Positions 8,587 to 16,470 of a DNA stretch of 64,000 nt are shown here, piece after piece (position 1 is the first letter of the stretch; each line of letters starts with the position of its first letter). The notes under the pieces were generated by a model. The model was not told where the DNA came from, made no database searches, and worked only from the letters and a program-made list of their open reading frames with translations. Location: positions 434,001-498,000 of the forward strand of contig NZ_JBBYXJ010000001.1 of NCBI RefSeq assembly GCF_039655775.1, read 5' to 3'. This DNA is from Iodidimonas sp. SYSU 1G8 (GTDB lineage: Bacteria > Pseudomonadota > Alphaproteobacteria > SMXS01). Both the position numbers and the translations under genes were made by a program.

Positions 8587-10335
8587 TCAGATGTCGGCGG
8601 CATAGGAATCGGCGTAGAGTCGCTCGCGCAGGGTCCGGACGGCGTCGTGGGTCGACAGGAAAATCCGGCCCGGCGCCAGATCCCGCGTGAAGTCGGTGGC
8701 CTGCAGCCGGTCCATGACCGGGCCCTTGACCTCGGCCAGATGCAGCGTGACGTCGGCGGCGCGCAACGTGTCGCGCAGCTCGGTCAGCGTCTCCAGCGCG
8801 CTGGCGTCGATCAGGCTGACCGAACTGCAGATGAGGACCACGTGCCGGACCTCCGGATTGGCCGCCACCTCCGCGCGGAGGTGTTCCTCCAGATAGCCGG
8901 CATTGGGGAAGTAGAGGTTCTCGTCGATCCGGAACAGCAGGATGGCCGGATCGGTGCGGACATGATGGCGCTTGACGTTGCGATAGTGTTCGCTGTTATC
9001 GACCTGGCCCACGATGGCGAAGTGGGGCCGGCTGCTGCGCCACAGATACAGCGTGAGCGACAGCACGATGCCCGTCATGATTCCGGCTTCCACGCCGATG
9101 CCCAGCACCACCATGAAGGTCCCCGCCTGCGCGGCGAAGTCCGCCTTATTGTAGTGCCAGGTGCGTACGAAGCTGGCACCGTCGATCAGCGCCACGACCG
9201 CGACGACGATGGTCGCCGCGAGCACCGCCTGCGGCAGGTAATGGAAGAACGGGGTGAAGAACATCACCGATATGGCGAGCAGCAAGGCCGTCAGGATCGA
9301 GGCGAGCGGCGTATTGGCGCCGGCGGCGAAGTTCACCATCGAACGGGCGAAGCCGCCGGCGACCGGACTGGCCCCGGTGAAGGCCGCCGCCAGATTCGCC
9401 GCGCCCAGACCGATCAGCTCCTGGTCGGCATCGACCTTCTGCCGTTTCCTGGCCGCCAGCGCCTTGGCGACCGACACGCTTTCCAGATAGCTCACGAAGG
9501 CGATCAGCGCCGCCGATGGCAGCAGCGCCTGCCAGATGCCGAGATCGAGACTGGGGACTGTGAAGGATGGCAGGCCGCTGGGAATGGCCCCCACGATGGC
9601 GACGCCCGCGCTTTCGTCGAGGCGCCAGGCCGAAGTGACGACGACGGACAGGATGACCACCAGCAGGGGGCTCGACCGGGTCAGCAACTGCACCGTGAAC
9701 GGACTGAGACGAAGCCGCTGCAGCAGCGCGGTCAGGGGCGCCCGCATGGCGAGGAGAATGACGAGGGAACACGCGCTGATCGCCAGCGTGACTCCATTGG
9801 CCCCGCTGAGACCGCGGGCGAGATTGACCAGGGTCGCCACCGACTCGCCGCGCGGGATGTCGATGCCGAGAAGATGCTTGAGCTGGCTGATGACGATCAG
9901 GATCGAGGCGGCGCTGGTGAACCCGGCGATGACCGGATGGCTGAGAAAATTCACGAGGAAGCCCGCGCGGGCGATGCCCAGGCCCAGCAGCATCAGCCCG
10001 ATCAGCAGCGAGAGGACGAGCGCGTTGGCGATATAGTCAGGGCTGCCGGCCGGCGACAGGGCCGACAGCGCGGTCGCGGTCATCAGCGAGGCAATCGCCA
10101 CGGGACCAACGGCGAGGGCTCGGCTCGATCCGAAAATACCGTATAGAATGGGCGGCGCGATGCTCGCGTAAAGGCCGACTTCCGGCGGCAGGCCGGCGAG
10201 CATGGCGTAGGCCATGGCCTGCGGCACCAGCATGATCGCGGTGATGCTGCCGGCCATGAGGTCGCCGGGCAGGTCGCGGCGGGAATAGGCGCGTCCCCAG
10301 TCCAGGATAGGAACGAAACGCGTCAGCCGGCTCAT
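8587..10335 (-). CDS. SulP-family anion permease with STAS domain (582 aa)
   Basis: Inner-membrane anion transporter of the SulP/SLC26 family, which includes sulfate and bicarbonate carriers. The N-terminal motif DLPGDLMAGSITAIMLVPQAMAYAMLAGLPP is cut into the usual family order (here residues about 22-52), followed by GLYASIAPPILYGIFGSSRALAVGP. Around eleven membrane spans follow, and a C-terminal cytoplasmic STAS domain (about residues 450-570) contains HVVLICSSVSLIDASALE. The start overlaps the end of the upstream repressor gene by four bases. With the SqrR-type regulator upstream and the YeeE genes downstream, export or import of sulfate or sulfite is plausible; bicarbonate cannot be excluded by sequence. 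Confidence 0.88.
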   Translation of the reverse strand: MSRLTRFVPILDWGRAYSRRDLPGDLMAGSITAIMLVPQAMAYAMLAGLPPEVGLYASIAPPILYGIFGSSRALAVGPVAIASLMTATALSALSPAGSPDYIANALVLSLLIGLMLLGLGIARAGFLVNFLSHPVIAGFTSAASILIVISQLKHLLGIDIPRGESVATLVNLARGLSGANGVTLAISACSLVILLAMRAPLTALLQRLRLSPFTVQLLTRSSPLLVVILSVVVTSAWRLDESAGVAIVGAIPSGLPSFTVPSLDLGIWQALLPSAALIAFVSYLESVSVAKALAARKRQKVDADQELIGLGAANLAAAFTGASPVAGGFARSMVNFAAGANTPLASILTALLLAISVMFFTPFFHYLPQAVLAATIVVAVVALIDGASFVRTWHYNKADFAAQAGTFMVVLGIGVEAGIMTGIVLSLTLYLWRSSRPHFAIVGQVDNSEHYRNVKRHHVRTDPAILLFRIDENLYFPNAGYLEEHLRAEVAANPEVRHVVLICSSVSLIDASALETLTELRDTLRAADVTLHLAEVKGPVMDRLQATDFTRDLAPGRIFLSTHDAVRTLRERLYADSYAADI

Positions 10336-10658
10336 GAGGGATCCGATGTCCCGCAGAAAACGGCGTATAGCGCCTCGATGACCGGCACGACTTCACGACG
10401 CTCCAGCGAGTAGAACACCATCGTGCCCTCGCGCCGCGCCGCCAGCAGGCCTTCCGCCTTGAGGCGGGCGAGATGTTGCGAGAGGGTGGATTGTCGCATG
10501 TCGAGCAGTTCAGCGAGCTCGCCCACGGATCGTTCGCCCTGGGACAGCTGACACAGCACGAGCAGACGCTGCGGATGGGCGATGGACCTGAGGAAATCCG
10601 ACGCCCGGCCGGCGCTCGCTTTCATCTGGTCGATGGGTATGGCATGAGATATATTCAT
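10332..10658 (-). CDS. ArsR-family repressor of the SqrR/BigR persulfide-sensor type (108 aa)
   Basis: Winged-helix repressor. The recognition region reads MRQSTLSQHLARLKAEGLL and the wing RREGTMVFYSL. It has exactly two cysteines, C36 in LLVLCQLSQGERSVGEL and C102 in ALYAVFCG, spaced 66 residues apart. That is the same spacing as the dithiol pair of SqrR (C41/C107) and BigR (C42/C108), which form a polysulfide bridge when cells meet sulfide and then leave DNA; classic metal-binding ArsR motifs are absent. It heads the minus-strand operon with a SulP permease and two YeeE/YedE genes. A matching operator-like palindrome overlaps its start codon, suggesting autorepression. The sensing role is inferred from family features. 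Confidence 0.85.
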   Translation of the reverse strand: MNISHAIPIDQMKASAGRASDFLRSIAHPQRLLVLCQLSQGERSVGELAELLDMRQSTLSQHLARLKAEGLLAARREGTMVFYSLERREVVPVIEALYAVFCGTSDPS

Positions 10659-10670
10659 GAATTTGAATAT
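10651..10670. promoter_or_regulatory. Candidate SqrR/BigR operator overlapping the repressor start codon
   Basis: ATATTC (10651-10656) and GAATAT (10665-10670) form an inverted repeat with an 8-base spacer, containing ATTC-N8-GAAT, the motif described for SqrR in Rhodobacter. The repressor's ATG is complementary to 10656-10658, so bound protein would cover the translation start. A further GAATAT half-site lies at 10681-10686 in the same AT-rich stretch, between the repressor and dapA. Confidence 0.65.
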
Positions 10671-10714
10671 ACGACTTTAAGAATATAATAAGCAAGCGCC
10701 TTATTGCGTGCCGC

Positions 10715-10743
10715 TTGCCGTGTGACCCTTCGGTGACTATGTT
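10715..10743 (+). promoter_or_regulatory. Candidate sigma70-type promoter for dapA
   Basis: TTGCCG at 10715-10720 and TATGTT at 10738-10743 are separated by 17 bases and lie 35 bases before the dapA ATG. The match is moderate; no transcript evidence. Confidence 0.35.
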
Positions 10744-10777
10744 CCCGCGACGGCACATCATCACCCGGTAGCACAGC

Positions 10778-11650
10778 ATGTTCAGAGGTTCGATCACGGC
10801 GCTGATCACCCCGTTCAAGGACGGTCAGGTCGATCAGGCGGCGTTTCAGGCTTTCGTCGATTGGCAGATCGTCGAGGGCACTCATGGGCTGGTGCCCACC
10901 GGCACGACGGGCGAGTCGCCGACGCTGAGCCACGCCGAGCACAAGCGTGTCGTCGAGCTTTGCATCGAGGCCGCCGCGGGCCGGGTGCCGGTCATGGCCG
11001 GAACGGGCTCCAACAGCACGGACGAGGCGATCGCACTGACGCGCCACGCGAGGGAAGCCGGTGCCGATGCGGCGCTGGTCGTGACGCCGTACTACAACAA
11101 GCCGACCCAGGAAGGCCTGTACGCCCATTTCAAGGCCGTCGCCGAAGCGGTCGAGATCCCGATCTACATCTACAATATTCCCGGCCGCTCGGTGGTGAAC
11201 ATGAGCGTCGAGACCATGGCCCGGCTCGCCGAGCTGCCCAACATCGTCGGTGTCAAGGACGCGACGGGCGACCTGACGCGCCCCAGCCTGCAGCGCTGGA
11301 AGTGCGGCAAGGATTTCATCCAGCTGTCCGGCGAGGATGGCACGGCGCTCGCCTTCAACGCCCATGGCGGTGTCGGCTGTATTTCGGTCGCCGCCAACGT
11401 GGCGCCGCGCCTGTTGTCCCGGTTCCAGAATGCCACGCTGCAGGGCGACTACGCCATGGCGCTGCAATTGCAGGATCAGTTGATGCCGCTGCATCACGCG
11501 CTGTTCGTCGAGACCAACCCCGGGCCGATCAAGTACGCCGCCAGCCTGCTGGGCAAGTGCACGCCCGATCTTCGCCTTCCGCTCGTTTCGGTGAGCGACG
11601 CAACCCGTCAAACCGTTCGCGCGGCGATGGACCATGCCGGGCTGCTCTGA
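10778..11650 (+). CDS. dapA: 4-hydroxy-tetrahydrodipicolinate synthase
   Basis: Condenses pyruvate with aspartate semialdehyde in the first committed step of lysine and diaminopimelate synthesis (290 aa, normal length). The TIM-barrel motifs are complete: [11 protein letters not shown] near residue 43, [13 protein letters not shown] near residue 131 with the catalytic tyrosine, [10 protein letters not shown], and the Schiff-base lysine K160 in [12 protein letters not shown]. Its stop overlaps the ATG of smpB by one base, an arrangement common in alphaproteobacteria. Upstream it faces the sulfur-module repressor divergently across a 119-base spacer. Confidence 0.97.
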   Translation: MFRGSITALITPFKDGQVDQAAFQAFVDWQIVEGTHGLVPTGTTGESPTLSHAEHKRVVELCIEAAAGRVPVMAGTGSNSTDEAIALTRHAREAGADAALVVTPYYNKPTQEGLYAHFKAVAEAVEIPIYIYNIPGRSVVNMSVETMARLAELPNIVGVKDATGDLTRPSLQRWKCGKDFIQLSGEDGTALAFNAHGGVGCISVAANVAPRLLSRFQNATLQGDYAMALQLQDQLMPLHHALFVETNPGPIKYAASLLGKCTPDLRLPLVSVSDATRQTVRAAMDHAGLL

Positions 11651-12129
11651 TGGCGGGCAAGAAAAAAGCCGAGCCGGTCCGCAAGCTCGTCGCCGAGAAC
11701 CGTAAGGCCCGGCACAATTACTTCATCGAGGAGACGCTGGAGGCCGGTATCATGCTGCACGGCTCCGAAGTGAAGTCGCTGCGGCTCGGCCAGTCCAACA
11801 TCGCGGAATCCTATGCCGAGGTGAAGGATCGGGAGATGTTCCTGGTGAACGCCTATATCCCCGAATACAACCAGGCCAGCTACATGAATCACGAGACCCG
11901 CCGGCCGCGCAAGTTGTTGCTGAAGCGGCGCGAGATCGACAAGTTCGGAATCGCCATCAAGCGGGGCGGCATGACCATCGTGCCGCTGAAGCTCTATTTC
12001 AACGACCGCGGCATGGCCAAGCTCGAGCTGGGACTGGCCAAGGGCAAGAACGTCGTCGACAAGCGAGAGACGGAAAAGGCCCGCGACTGGCAGAAGCAGA
12101 AAGCGCGCCTGCTGCGCGCGCGGGGTTAG
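11650..12129 (+). CDS. smpB: SsrA-binding protein SmpB
   Basis: Small basic protein (159 aa) that carries tmRNA to stalled ribosomes. Characteristic segments are [19 protein letters not shown] near the N-terminus, [32 protein letters not shown] and a basic tail [14 protein letters not shown]. The ATG at 11650 shares its A with the dapA TGA stop (ATGA-type overlap), so translation is probably coupled. It ends just before a strong hairpin terminator. Confidence 0.97.
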   Translation: MAGKKKAEPVRKLVAENRKARHNYFIEETLEAGIMLHGSEVKSLRLGQSNIAESYAEVKDREMFLVNAYIPEYNQASYMNHETRRPRKLLLKRREIDKFGIAIKRGGMTIVPLKLYFNDRGMAKLELGLAKGKNVVDKRETEKARDWQKQKARLLRARG

Positions 12130-12138
12130 ACATTAAAA

Positions 12139-12168
12139 AGCCGGCATGGCCTCGCGACCATGCCGGCT
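12139..12168. terminator. Hairpin terminator between smpB and the converging lipoprotein gene
   Basis: AGCCGGCATGG (12139-12149) pairs with CCATGCCGGCT (12158-12168) around an 8-base loop. The left flank has AAAAA, giving a U-run for minus-strand transcripts; the right flank is CTTCGG on the plus strand. It probably acts in both directions, more strongly on the minus strand. Confidence 0.8.
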
Positions 12169-12187
12169 CTTCGGAAAAACCGAGGGG

Positions 12188-12601
12188 TTAACGGCAGCGA
12201 ACGTTGCCGCGATCGACCTCGTTGCCGATGACCGCGCCGGCGCCCGCGCCGATGATGGCGCCCAGCGCCTTGGAATCACCCGGCGCGATGATGGCGCCCA
12301 GCGCGCCTCCCGTCACACCGCCAACGATCAGGCCGGTGGTGCCATCCGAGCGGCGGCAGTAATAGCGCCCGTCACGGCCGCGATAGAGGCGGTCGTTGCG
12401 GCTCATGCGATACTCCTTGTAGCGCCGATTGTCGTCCCGGTAGTAGCGGCCGGCATCATAATAGCCATACCGCGGATCTGGACGATTGTAGTCGTACTGT
12501 TGATATTCGTAGTAGCCCCCGGCGCGGCGGTCATAGCCGTCACTGGCGCAACCGGCGAGCAGGGTGGCTGTCGCGGCGGCGGCGAGAAGAATGGTGCGCA
12601 T
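12188..12601 (-). CDS. Glycine-zipper outer-membrane lipoprotein (137 aa)
   Basis: Probable lipoprotein: the signal sequence MRTILLAAAATATLLAGC ends in a lipobox (LAGC) with the acylated cysteine near residue 18. The mature part is very rich in tyrosine, arginine and aspartate (YYEYQQYDYNRPDPRYGYY), followed by a C-terminal glycine-zipper segment (TTGLIVGGVTGGALGAI and ALGAIIGAGAGAVIG) like those of Rick_17kDa/SlyB-type surface proteins. ATG 12601 is favoured by AAGGAGGA just upstream; a longer frame to 12679 would bury the signal peptide. Function unknown; envelope structural role inferred. Confidence 0.85.
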   Translation of the reverse strand: MRTILLAAAATATLLAGCASDGYDRRAGGYYEYQQYDYNRPDPRYGYYDAGRYYRDDNRRYKEYRMSRNDRLYRGRDGRYYCRRSDGTTGLIVGGVTGGALGAIIAPGDSKALGAIIGAGAGAVIGNEVDRGNVRCR

Positions 12602-12684
12602 GGCGTCCTCCTTGTATTCAGCCCCTCGTTGCTGAGAACGCCGGCTTCGGACGGTGGTTCCATACCGCGACGCTGACAAAGCTG

Positions 12685-13185
12685 TCAGCTTGTCCGACGC
12701 ACCATCATGCGGGCTTCGCCGCCATAGCCTTCCAGTTTGCCGGCAAGGGCAGGATCGTCATGCGCATTGAAACCAAGCCGCGTCCAGAACGGCGCCGCGT
12801 CATAGACGGCGATCAGGGACAGGCTCGGCAGGCCACGCTGCGCGGCATGGGCGGCAAGGCAGCCGGCGATGGCCGATCCCGCGCCGGTCCGCCGGGCCTC
12901 CGGCAACAGGGCCAGGTCGTGAATGTAATAGGTGTCCGCATCGCCGGGGATTCGACCGAGCAGGCTGTTCAGCGCGGGCGGCTGGCCGAAATGCCATGGA
13001 TGGCTCAGGATGTATCCGACGGTCACGTCATCGATCGCCAGCACGCAGCATCCGTCGGGGTAGAGGCGTAGCCGTTCGGCGAAGATGTCCACATGCTCGG
13101 GCAGGGCGGCATGAATCTGGCCGGCGATACGATCGACGGCGGGCAGATCGGTTTCGGTCATGGGCCGCCAGATGGCGTTCTGCAT
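12685..13185 (-). CDS. GNAT-family N-acetyltransferase (166 aa)
   Basis: Single GNAT domain. The order is typical: an N-terminal strand-helix (IWRPMTETDLPAVDRI), central strands, the acetyl-CoA loop in DLALLPEARRTGAGSAIAG near residues 97-115, and a C-terminal SLIAVYDAAPFWTRLGF segment. Start placed at the ATG complementary to 13183-13185, after GGGGAA; a longer version to 13245 adds a basic, unconserved tail. Substrate cannot be predicted. It lies 83 bases upstream of the lipoprotein gene on the same strand and may share its transcript. Confidence 0.8.
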   Translation of the reverse strand: MQNAIWRPMTETDLPAVDRIAGQIHAALPEHVDIFAERLRLYPDGCCVLAIDDVTVGYILSHPWHFGQPPALNSLLGRIPGDADTYYIHDLALLPEARRTGAGSAIAGCLAAHAAQRGLPSLSLIAVYDAAPFWTRLGFNAHDDPALAGKLEGYGGEARMMVRRTS

Positions 13186-13312
13186 GGCATTCCCCGAAAG
13201 CGGCGAGTGTCGGCTCAGGGTACGCCAGCGGCGACCGGCTGTCATTCCTTACCCCGTGTGACGAACGGCGATTTCGCGCTAGGATATGCGCGACAACAAG
13301 GTGGGAGCTCTC

Positions 13313-13987
13313 ATGGCGGACGATGACGGCATCGAGATGCGCGGCGAGATCAAGGAAAAGCTGATCCGGCGCAAGCAGGAATGGGCGCGCGATGGCCGTC
13401 TGTTGACCGGCAACCAGAAAATGGAGGACAGGACGGAACGGCTGCCGCCCGGACAGCGGCTCACGCGCGACTGGCCGGTGCTCGACCTGGGGATACAGCC
13501 CGACGTTCCGCTCGACAGCTGGAAACTGGTGGTGGACGGACTGGTCGAGAAACCGCTGGAGTGGCGTTGGCGGGACTTCATCGAACAGCCTGTGTTCGAG
13601 GACATCTCCGACATTCACTGCGTCACTACCTGGTCGCGCTACGACAATCATTGGGAAGGCGTCAGCACGGCGCATGTGCTGGAACTGGTGCGGCCCAAGG
13701 CCGACGCCAGGCATGTGATCATGCACTCCTATGACGGCTACACCACCAATGTGACCCTGGAGGCCTTCGCCGCGCCTGATGCGCTGCTGGCCCATCGCTG
13801 GGAAGGGCAGCCCATCTCGCGCCAGCATGGCGGACCGGTGCGGCTCGTGATCCCGCAGTATTATTTCTGGAAGTCGCCGAAATGGATCAAGCGGATCGAG
13901 ATCAGCGCCCGGGACAAACCCGGATTCTGGGAGGTCCGCGGTTACAACAACGAGGGCGATCCCTGGAAGGAAGAGCGGTATTCGTAG
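13313..13987 (+). CDS. Sulfite-oxidase-fold molybdopterin oxidoreductase, cytoplasmic type (224 aa)
   Basis: Oxidoreductase with the molybdopterin-binding fold of sulfite oxidase/YedY (MsrP). The Mo-coordinating cysteine is expected in DIHCVTTWSRYDNHWEGVS near residue 104; a second conserved block is GGPVRLVIPQYYFWKSPKW, followed by the C-terminal GFWEVRGYNNEGDPW. No twin-arginine or Sec signal is visible and no C-terminal dimerisation domain is present, so this is the short, probably cytosolic group of unknown substrate. ATG 13313 follows GTGGGAG; an in-frame ATG at 13286 is less likely. It converges with the uracil-DNA glycosylase gene with 6 bases between stops. Confidence 0.85.
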   Translation: MADDDGIEMRGEIKEKLIRRKQEWARDGRLLTGNQKMEDRTERLPPGQRLTRDWPVLDLGIQPDVPLDSWKLVVDGLVEKPLEWRWRDFIEQPVFEDISDIHCVTTWSRYDNHWEGVSTAHVLELVRPKADARHVIMHSYDGYTTNVTLEAFAAPDALLAHRWEGQPISRQHGGPVRLVIPQYYFWKSPKWIKRIEISARDKPGFWEVRGYNNEGDPWKEERYS

Positions 13988-13993
13988 CCGCCG

Positions 13994-14656
13994 CTAGCGC
14001 CGGGCCCAGTCCCGCGCCTCGGTCATCACCGAGATGAACATCGCCTCGGTCAGGCGGCGGGTATTGGTGTTGTAGCGGCTGCAGTGATAGCTGTCGAACA
14101 GACGAATGCCGCCCGGTAGGTCATGAACGGCGCCGTGGGCGAAGGGAAAATCCTTCAGGCGTCCGCCATGGGCGCGTACGACGCTTTCGTGGGCGACCCG
14201 GCCGAGCGCCAGGATCGCCCGTACGGCCGGCAAGGCCTCGATCTGTCCCGAGAGGAAGGGGCGACAGGTGTTGATTTCCTCAGGCGTCGGCTTGTTGGCC
14301 GGGGGCAGGCAACGGACCGCATTGGTGATAAGGCATCCGTTCAGGACCAGCCCGTCATCGGGCCGCGCTTCGTATTCGCCGGACGCCAGGCCCAGGTCGA
14401 TCAATGTCCGATACAGCAGGTCGCCGGCGTAGTCGCCGGTGAAGGGCCGACCGGTCCGGTTCGCGCCATTGAGGCCGGGTGCCAGACCGACAATGGCAAG
14501 CCGCGCGTGCGGATCGCCGAATGACGGGACGGGTGCATTGAACCAGTCGGGATGCTTGCCGCGAAGCGACAGGCGCAGCGCGACCAGCCGGGGACAATAG
14601 GGACAGTCCTTCGGTGGGCCGCTATCTGCGCCTGTCTGTATCTGCTCGTCCGCCAC
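13994..14656 (-). CDS. Family-5 uracil-DNA glycosylase (UDGb type)
   Basis: DNA repair glycosylase (220 aa) with an iron-sulfur cluster. Cysteine ligands are visible in DCPYCPRL near residue 18 and in NAVRCLPPANKPTPEEINTC around residues 114-131. The active-site segment GLAPGLNGANRTGRPFTGD (about 57-75) is the family-5 form, with alanine instead of the catalytic aspartate or asparagine of family 1. The C-terminal motif is SYHCSRYNTNTRRLT, near the usual HPS-x-N-x-NTxRLT, with Cys in place of Pro. Family members remove uracil and hypoxanthine from DNA. It lies just downstream of the NYN-domain gene with three bases between them. Confidence 0.85.
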   Translation of the reverse strand: MADEQIQTGADSGPPKDCPYCPRLVALRLSLRGKHPDWFNAPVPSFGDPHARLAIVGLAPGLNGANRTGRPFTGDYAGDLLYRTLIDLGLASGEYEARPDDGLVLNGCLITNAVRCLPPANKPTPEEINTCRPFLSGQIEALPAVRAILALGRVAHESVVRAHGGRLKDFPFAHGAVHDLPGGIRLFDSYHCSRYNTNTRRLTEAMFISVMTEARDWARR

Positions 14657-14659
14657 GTG

Positions 14660-15274
14660 TCAGGCGCGAACGGTCTCTTCTTCATCGGCGGCGGTGGCGG
14701 CCTGTTCACGCGCGGCGCGGTTGGCCTGCGACGCGGCGCGGGCCGCCGGATCGCGGGCGATCATCGGCGCCAGATCGGCCAGCTCGATGAAGCTGTCGGC
14801 CTGACGGCGCAGTTCGTCGGCGACCATGGCCGGCTGGGTCTGCAGCGTGCTGACGACGGACACGCGCTTGCCGCGGCGCTGCACGGCTTCGATGAGACGG
14901 CGGAAATCGCCATCACCCGAGAAGAGAACCACATGGTCGAGGTGATCGGACAGGCTCATGATGTCCACCGCGATCTCGATGTCCATGTTGCCCTTGATCT
15001 TACGGCGGCCGGTGGAATCGATGTATTCCTTGGCCGGCTTGGTGACCACGGTGAAACCGTTGTAGTCGAGCCAGTCGACCAGCGGGCGGAGCGGCGAGAA
15101 ATCCTGGTCTTCCAGAATCGCCGTGTAGTAGAGAGCGCGGACGAGGTGTCCCTTGCTCGAGAACGTGTTCAGCAATGCCCGGTAATCGATGTCGAAGCCG
15201 AGCGTGCGTGCGGCTGCGAACAGATTGGAACCGTCGATGAAAAGGGCAATGCGTTCACTTGGGTAGAAGATCAT
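14660..15274 (-). CDS. NYN-domain (LabA/PIN-like) protein (204 aa)
   Basis: Predicted metal-dependent ribonuclease fold of the NYN/LabA group. Acidic residues of the PIN-like active site are in ALFIDGSNLFAAARTLG near the N-terminus, GNMDIEIAVDIMSL in the middle and VVLFSGDGDFRRLIEAVQRRG. The last 40 residues are alanine/arginine/glutamate rich and probably flexible. ATG 15274 is preferred because AGGAG lies 11 bases upstream; a GTG at 15286 would sit inside that signal. Homologues are widespread in alphaproteobacteria next to folK and rpoZ. Its RNA target is unknown. Its upstream region holds an 18-base-period direct repeat and a hairpin. Confidence 0.82.
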   Translation of the reverse strand: MIFYPSERIALFIDGSNLFAAARTLGFDIDYRALLNTFSSKGHLVRALYYTAILEDQDFSPLRPLVDWLDYNGFTVVTKPAKEYIDSTGRRKIKGNMDIEIAVDIMSLSDHLDHVVLFSGDGDFRRLIEAVQRRGKRVSVVSTLQTQPAMVADELRRQADSFIELADLAPMIARDPAARAASQANRAAREQAATAADEEETVRA

Positions 15275-15304
15275 GTTAAATGGCACTCCTAGAAAAAACG
15301 TCTT

Positions 15305-15336
15305 GGCTGATGCGTCTTCGTGGGCTGATGCGTCTT
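15305..15336. repeat. Tandem 14-bp direct repeat upstream of the NYN gene
   Basis: GGCTGATGCGTCTT occurs at 15305-15318 and again at 15323-15336, an 18-base period (with TGGGCTGATGCGTCTT nearly repeated). Two copies on the same DNA face at about two helical turns could be a regulator site for either divergent gene. Confidence 0.6.
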
Positions 15337-15347
15337 AGTGGCGGTCT

Positions 15348-15368
15348 GAAAGCCATATTCAGGCTTTC
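15348..15368. other. Small hairpin in the NYN-folK spacer
   Basis: GAAAGCC (15348-15354) and GGCTTTC (15362-15368) form a perfect 7-bp stem around ATATTCA. Neither side has a T-run, so a terminator is unlikely; operator or leader structure are possible. Confidence 0.45.
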
Positions 15369-15435
15369 GGTCGAAAAATAGGCGGCGGCACGGCCGTTTG
15401 GAAGAGCAATTTTGACATCGGGATCAAAGGATCGC

Positions 15436-15951
15436 GTGATTGTGACACCGGGAGACAAGTCTATCTACATTGCCTTGGGCGCCAACCTTCCCACGCCGCG
15501 GTATGGATCGCCAAGATCTAGTCTGGAAGCGGCTTTGATAATGCTGGAGAATTCCGGCATTCTTGTGGCGGAATCCTCATCCTGGTACGCGACAGCTCCC
15601 GTTCCAAAGTCCGAACAGCCGGATTTTGTTAATGGTGTTGTCCGCGTGGTAACAACACTCGACCCCACGTCGCTGCTTCTTCTATTGCACCGGATCGAAG
15701 ACGACTTTGGCCGCGTCCGGATGAACCGGAACGAGGCGCGGGTGCTCGACCTCGATCTCATCGATTACGACGGACGGGTTGAATCCGCCGAGGGCGGCCC
15801 GATTCTGCCGCACCCGCGCGTCCATGAACGGGCCTTCGTGCTGGTGCCGCTGCACGAGATCGCGCCGGGGTGGCGGCATCCGGTGACAGGGGTCGGGATC
15901 GATGCTCTCATACGAGACCTGCCCGATGCGAATGACGTAAAACGGCTGTAA
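15436..15951 (+). CDS. folK: 2-amino-4-hydroxy-6-hydroxymethyldihydropteridine diphosphokinase
   Basis: Transfers pyrophosphate from ATP to hydroxymethyl-dihydropterin in folate synthesis (about 171 aa). Motifs: YIALGANLPTPRYGSPRSSL at the N-terminus, SSWYATAPVPKSEQPDFVNGV, then the ATP/Mg site RNEARVLDLDLIDYDG and LPHPRVHERAFVLVPLHEIAP. No ATG precedes the conserved start; I place it at GTG 15436, which has AAAGGA five bases upstream, though GTG 15442 and TTG 15412 are in frame. Divergent from the NYN gene and followed by rpoZ after 72 bases. Confidence 0.92.
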   Translation: MIVTPGDKSIYIALGANLPTPRYGSPRSSLEAALIMLENSGILVAESSSWYATAPVPKSEQPDFVNGVVRVVTTLDPTSLLLLLHRIEDDFGRVRMNRNEARVLDLDLIDYDGRVESAEGGPILPHPRVHERAFVLVPLHEIAPGWRHPVTGVGIDALIRDLPDANDVKRL

Positions 15952-16023
15952 ATGTTGCTTTCGGGACAGTATGTCCCTATGTAACGTTCCTTCGTCCGAG
16001 ACCCGCGTTGCAGGAGTGGCTGA

Positions 16024-16428
16024 ATGGCCCGCGTTACCGTTGAAGATTGCGTCCAGAAAGTCCCCAGCCGTTTCGAGCTCGTGTTGCTCGCGGCCCAGCG
16101 CGCCCGTGAGATTTCCTCCGGCGCGCCGTTGACCATCGACCGCGACAACGACAAGGATCCGGTCGTCGCCCTGCGCGAAATCGCGGACGGTACGATCACG
16201 CCCGATGAACTGCGCGAGGCGCGCATCCGTACGATGCAGCGTTATGTCGAACGGGACGAGCCGGAAGAAGACGAACTGAGCCTGGAATTCGCCGGCCGCC
16301 AGATGTCCGCCGTCCACGAGGAATTGTCCGACAAAATGTTTGCCGACATTGGCGGCGACGAGGTCGAGCAGGAAATGAACATCGATGGCGCTGACGACCT
16401 GGATGTCGACGGAGAAGAAGACCTCTGA
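16024..16428 (+). CDS. rpoZ: RNA polymerase omega subunit
   Basis: Omega subunit (134 aa) that helps assemble and stabilise RNA polymerase and forms part of a ppGpp site. The N-terminus [30 protein letters not shown] is the family signature (shown here across residues 1-30 in order), followed by [12 protein letters not shown]. The C-terminal 60 residues are strongly acidic and longer than in E. coli, as usual in alphaproteobacteria. It lies 42 bases before spoT, a conserved neighbour that fits a shared stringent-response theme. Confidence 0.96.
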   Translation: MARVTVEDCVQKVPSRFELVLLAAQRAREISSGAPLTIDRDNDKDPVVALREIADGTITPDELREARIRTMQRYVERDEPEEDELSLEFAGRQMSAVHEELSDKMFADIGGDEVEQEMNIDGADDLDVDGEEDL

Positions 16429-16470
16429 CACCCGGCATAGCCATGGCCGGATATCGCGGGAGGTCGCGGC

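Noticed and set aside
8161-10146. 661-codon plus-strand frame opposite the SulP permease
   Set aside because: Translation is an Arg/Asp/Gln/His-rich string without domains, whereas the minus strand encodes a clear permease with STAS domain.
14660-15274. NYN (LabA-like) protein as a partner of the KaiC-KaiB system
   Set aside because: LabA affects KaiC output in cyanobacteria, but NYN proteins are widespread and this gene sits 23 kb away next to folK and a DNA glycosylase; no sequence evidence for a link.
15305-15336. Direct repeat as a CRISPR remnant
   Set aside because: Only two copies with a four-base gap and no spacers or cas genes.
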